Below the pieces are notes generated by a model. It did not search any database and was not told the DNA's origin. It saw only the letters and a program-made list of their open reading frames with translations. The position numbers and the translations under genes are program-made. This document shows positions 54,040 through 57,351 of a stretch of 57,351 bases of DNA, one piece after another (the first letter of the stretch is position 1; each line of letters begins with the position of its first letter). The DNA comes from Gnetum montanum (taxonomy: Eukaryota; Streptophyta; Gnetopsida; Gnetales; Gnetaceae): assembly GCA_015680685.1 (NCBI GenBank), contig MNCI01008727.1, positions 504,502 through 561,852 on the forward strand. Direction: 5' to 3'.

Positions 54040-54900
54040 GGCTGAAGGTGGTGGCTATTCCATGGGCTACTTCCCTTTGTCGCAAAGCTGTTGAAACTTG
54101 TATTGATTAAGCAAGGTTTACAATTTCTCCTCCTCCAGCACCATTTAGGACACTATGCTAATGTGTGTCGGTGCTAGTACATCCCAAGGACATGGAAATT
54201 GTGAAAACATTTTATTTTCTTTTACGTACCATGTTGCAAACTACCATCATTCTTCTTTGAAAGCCCTAGCCTTGTCCTTAAGCTCATGATAATCCATCAA
54301 TCTATGAGCTAGGTTCAAGGCTACATCTTTCTATCCCTAATAATTAGCTTTAACCACCTCCAACTTGGAGTTTGCCACTTGAAACTTTTGCAAAGAATCT
54401 TTTCAATTTGCAAAATCCTTCTCATACAATGCATAGGTAGTTACCACTTGTTTTTCTAGCTCGCTTTGGAAACAACTTGCTATTAACATGGCAAGGTTGG
54501 CATACCTAAGATTAATCAACGCCATGTACTCCTTTAAATCCTCTATCTGTAGGTCTTTATTTTTAACTTCTACTTGTTGGATCATGGCATAACTATCCAA
54601 GTTGGCCTGCCATTCAGAATTTTGTGATGACAAGGAGATAATGTGGGTCTTGGCCATCTTGATTTGCTTCTCATTGATTTGCTTATACATGTGAACTTGG
54701 TCATGGAATTGCTTTTTTAATTTCTCATGTTTCTTGGCCTTGTTTTTCCATGCACTGATCTTGATTGTTGACTTTTGGCAAATAGTGTGTACCTCCTCCA
54801 TGGAGAAGATTCTATTTTCTTGAGCCAATCTATTTATATCTTGATTGACACTCACCAGTTGTTCTATCAACTGGTGGACACTATCTTCCAAGATGTTCTT
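54040..54900 (-). pseudogene. Coiled-coil ORF of element E, C-terminal part
   Basis: The 162-codon frame (54891-54403) is rich in Glu, Lys, Gln and Leu with a heptad feel: VHQLIEQLVSVNQDINRLAQ, KNKAKKHEKLKKQFHDQVHM, QQVEVKNKDLQIEDLKEYMA. After a stop it continues KDSLQKFQVANSKLEVVKA, Y-stop-G-stop-KDVALNL. It lies where retroelements may carry an extra gene between pol and the 3' LTR. The function is unknown; I see no membrane segment typical of an envelope protein. Homologous remnant in F at 3384-3850. Confidence 0.6.
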
Positions 54901-56139
54901 TTACTTTTCCACCATGGTTAACTAGGCATTCTTTATAGTGAGCTGCTTATTTTTTTTCTTGAATACTAGTTAGTGCATTTCTATGCACATGAGTTTGTGC
55001 ATCTATAGCAAAGGCATTCCAGATTGCCATCTACTTCTCCTGCTTAGCAACTACTCTCTCCTTTACTAGCTTACCAAGCTCTTCTATCCTGAACTAGTCT
55101 AGTTAGTCTAGTATGAAAAGACAAGCAAGATCCTATCGTTCAATGTGTAGGGAAGCCAAGTCTTCTTGCAATCTTTGTACCTTAGCTTCTGCATGTTCTA
55201 CCCTAACCTTCATCATGATCAACTTTTCTTTAGTAGTGATGAGGTCTGATTGTGTTGCAGTGACATTGTTACGGATGTCAAATAGAGTGGTCATCACTTA
55301 ACCTATCTGTAATAAATGATCAAGCATGTCCTCATGCACTACAAGAGTCATCGAGATCCCAAACAGCATATGTGCATTGCTAGTTCTTGCCAGATTGGTT
55401 GGGGGCACAATAGGAACATTGAATGACTCTTTGATGTGATTAGTTATCACCTTTGTTATGCCTGCTACATCTTCATTCTATAACACCAAAATTATGGCAC
55501 CTTCTCTTGTTTCCAAAGTGACTTGAAAGGATGTAGTATTCCCAGAGATTTAACATGATCATTGGGATCCTCCTCCTCCTAATTCAATTAAGATCTCTTC
55601 CCTTATTGGATCGGCTGATATGATGGACTGTACAATGTCATTCATAACCTAGAAGAGATTGGCCTCATCCCTACTTCCCTAGCTGACAATTTTAGTGATT
55701 CTCTATAGGTGGCTAATCGATAGTTTATAATCTTGTAGTGGAGGTGGTAGAGCTTTTGTTTGTAGATGCTGCTCAGGCTCTTGTTGCATTTATGCTCTTG
55801 GTTCTACCTCCTTTTCAGCCTTTTGCTTCTCACGAAAATCTTTCCTTGGTGCTTTAGTTTTCAGTAGCTCTATAAAGGAGGCATGCTGAGCCTTTTGAGG
55901 GATATCATTAGTATATCCCAATATTCCAACATGCTTGCATAGCTTTTCGATCAGATAGGAAAATGGAAGTGTTGGTCATCCTAACTTTGTTTCTTCAAAC
56001 TGCCATTGGATTTCTATGAAGTAATATTGGGGAGGTTGACTATGAATTTTCTTATTAGAATGGAACTTGACCTAGTTGCATAAGTTGATATTTGATTGAA
56101 CCCTTTATTAGGAAACAAGTGGTACATTCCAATCTTAAA
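54901..56139 (-). other. Degraded middle part of the E extra ORF
   Basis: Minus-strand frames are fragmented, but the same kind of coding composition persists. No domain recognised. The plus-strand frame at 55113-55301 is a shadow. Confidence 0.4.
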
Positions 56140-56763
56140 TTAGCTTCTCTCTTCCAAATTTATCTCATTATATGACTTATCTTCTTTGCCGTATGCCCAC
56201 CTTAGCCATAGTTTCTTCATTTCAGGGTCAAATCTAGTGGACAGGTGAGCAACCTTGGTCCCTTCATTAGGTAGGTTGAGAGCTACAACAATGTCTTTGA
56301 CTACATAAGAGACATTCACCCCATAGATGTTAATAGTGGTACCTTCATCCTTATTATGCAAGAATTAATAAACCTTACCCAGGTATCATTCACCACTTTT
56401 GGATAAGATAGGCCATAATGGGAACACTTTGAGTTACATCTGCACCACTTCTAGAGCAAACTCCATGAATATACTGAAGTTCATTTCCATAATGATTGAA
56501 TCTAATGTGAATTTCTTCAAGATGGTAGCAAGTCAGTTAGGGGGCAATGTGAGACATTATCCCTGTTTAGGGGCTAGTACTTATGCCATCTCTCCTTGGG
56601 CTAATTGTCTAGTAGCAGGGGCTTCTTGATGGATACTGAAAGACTGGGCCTCTTGTTTAGCATGTTTTGCTTGTTTGCCTTGCTGACCATGGCCACCATG
56701 TGGATGCTTAGCAACTCCTTGCGAGGGTTCACCCTGAGCACCTTTTTTTGGGGCCACTTGCAA
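56140..56763 (-). pseudogene. N-terminal part of the E extra ORF
   Basis: From the right: a basic, Gln/Gly-rich stretch (KHPHGGHGQQGKQAKHAKQE), several stops, then a globular segment TTINIYGVNVSYVVKDIVVA, LNLPNEGTKVAHLSTRFDPE, KKLWLRWAYGKEDKSYNEIN. The pattern of a short basic start, a globular region and a long coiled coil suggests one protein of several hundred residues. I do not recognise the family. Confidence 0.5.
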
Positions 56764-57351
56764 TCAAGTAAGAATTGAGTGTTACCAAGGTTATGTTTAT
56801 TATCATTAATCAATTATACATTAATCATAATGTTAGTTCATTGAGCTCATAATATATATGATTTCAGGGTTAGAAAAATGTTCAAGAAAAATTTCCCAAA
56901 AGTGTCTATTTCTTTTTACGACCCATCACAACTGGTTCCTTTTTCATTGTTTGTGGCTTAAAATAATGGTTATGGGCCCGAGGGTTAGAAAAATTGGGTG
57001 TCTAACATTATCTTTAATGATTTTTAATTATAAGTCCTAATGTTTTTAAAATTCTTACCCTTAGAATACCTTCTAGGTGATAGGAAAGTTTAACAAATTG
57101 GCACAAAGTTTGCACGCAAGCACCCCCCATGGCTAAGTTGAACACTCTGGGTTTAGATAGATTTGAACAGTACATAAATCAAAGCATTAGAGAGATAGAT
57201 ATCACATGTGGAAGATGGAGGCATAGAGCTCTAAGTTGCAAGAAAAAATTTCAACAACTCCCCTAGTAGCAAATGATCGAAATGAAATTCTAAGTGCCAT
57301 GAGGCTCATATTTATACTATTTTTGTTACTCAACAGGTTGGACCCAACATC
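56764..57351. other. Right end of the window, nothing recognised
   Basis: AT-rich interior of element E or its 5' neighbour. No domain in either strand; the window ends here. Confidence 0.45.

Larger units (their letters stand above)
52949..57351 (-). mobile_element. Element E: Athila-like element with an extra coiled-coil ORF, 3' part only
   Basis: 3' LTR (52949-53830), purine tract CGAGGGGGTA, then a long minus-strand coding remnant to the right edge. LTR ends and TATA structure resemble those of A, B, C and F. The extra ORF matches F. pol and the 5' LTR lie beyond the window, so the target duplication cannot be checked. Confidence 0.75.

Noticed and set aside
1-57351. tRNA, rRNA or snoRNA genes
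   Set aside because: I looked for T-loop and box-like signatures by eye and saw none; primer-binding sites only resemble tRNA ends.

Overview
The window looks like a retrotransposon-rich seed-plant nuclear region, probably from a large genome; a gymnosperm is plausible, but nothing in the sequence proves it. No gene has a bacterial layout. Most of the DNA is old Ty3/gypsy LTR retrotransposons inserted into one another. The only host genes are a small decaying cluster of cysteine-rich receptor-like kinase (CRK, DUF26/Gnk2) sequences and a pentatricopeptide-repeat (PPR) pseudogene.

Layout. (1) 1-3383: 3' part of a plus-strand Athila-lineage element (called A) with a protease fragment and a CpG-rich LTR. 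(2) 3384-4945: 3' end of a second, older relative (F), whose interior A appears to have entered. (3) 4946-9900: AT-rich DNA with an Athila gag relic and a probable LINE zinc-knuckle relic. (4) 10000-16480: CRK cluster, made of one copy with an intact ectodomain, one signal-peptide relic and one multi-exon kinase pseudogene. (5) 17286-51778: a 34.5-kb plus-strand Athila element (C) bounded by a perfect 5-bp target duplication, AGCAT. It is split by two insertions: B (18327-29666, minus-strand Athila, itself holding a 1.4-kb solo LTR at 25235-26631) and D (31521-45254, minus-strand Tat-lineage element). (6) 51779-52948: target-site tandem repeat and a PPR pseudogene. (7) 52949-57351: the 3' end of another Athila-like element (E), which carries an extra coiled-coil ORF between pol and the LTR and runs off the window.

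Without the insertions, C is about 9.4 kb and B about 9.9 kb. All pol genes are broken by stops, frameshifts or loss of catalytic residues, so no autonomous element is visible. Element order by nesting: solo LTR after B after C; D after C; A after F.

Most unusual observations: the LTRs of D carry a fragment of a host 2-oxoglutarate/Fe(II) oxygenase that reads like the C-terminal part of ACC oxidase, the ethylene-forming enzyme; the solo LTR holds six near-palindromic hairpin units of about 37 bp; D carries two separate minisatellite arrays sharing one core motif; and CRK copy 1 is predicted to splice into a kinase-less, membrane-anchored double-DUF26 protein resembling plasmodesmata-located proteins. 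Two pairs of single n characters bracket duplicated or inverted blocks that look like assembly patches.
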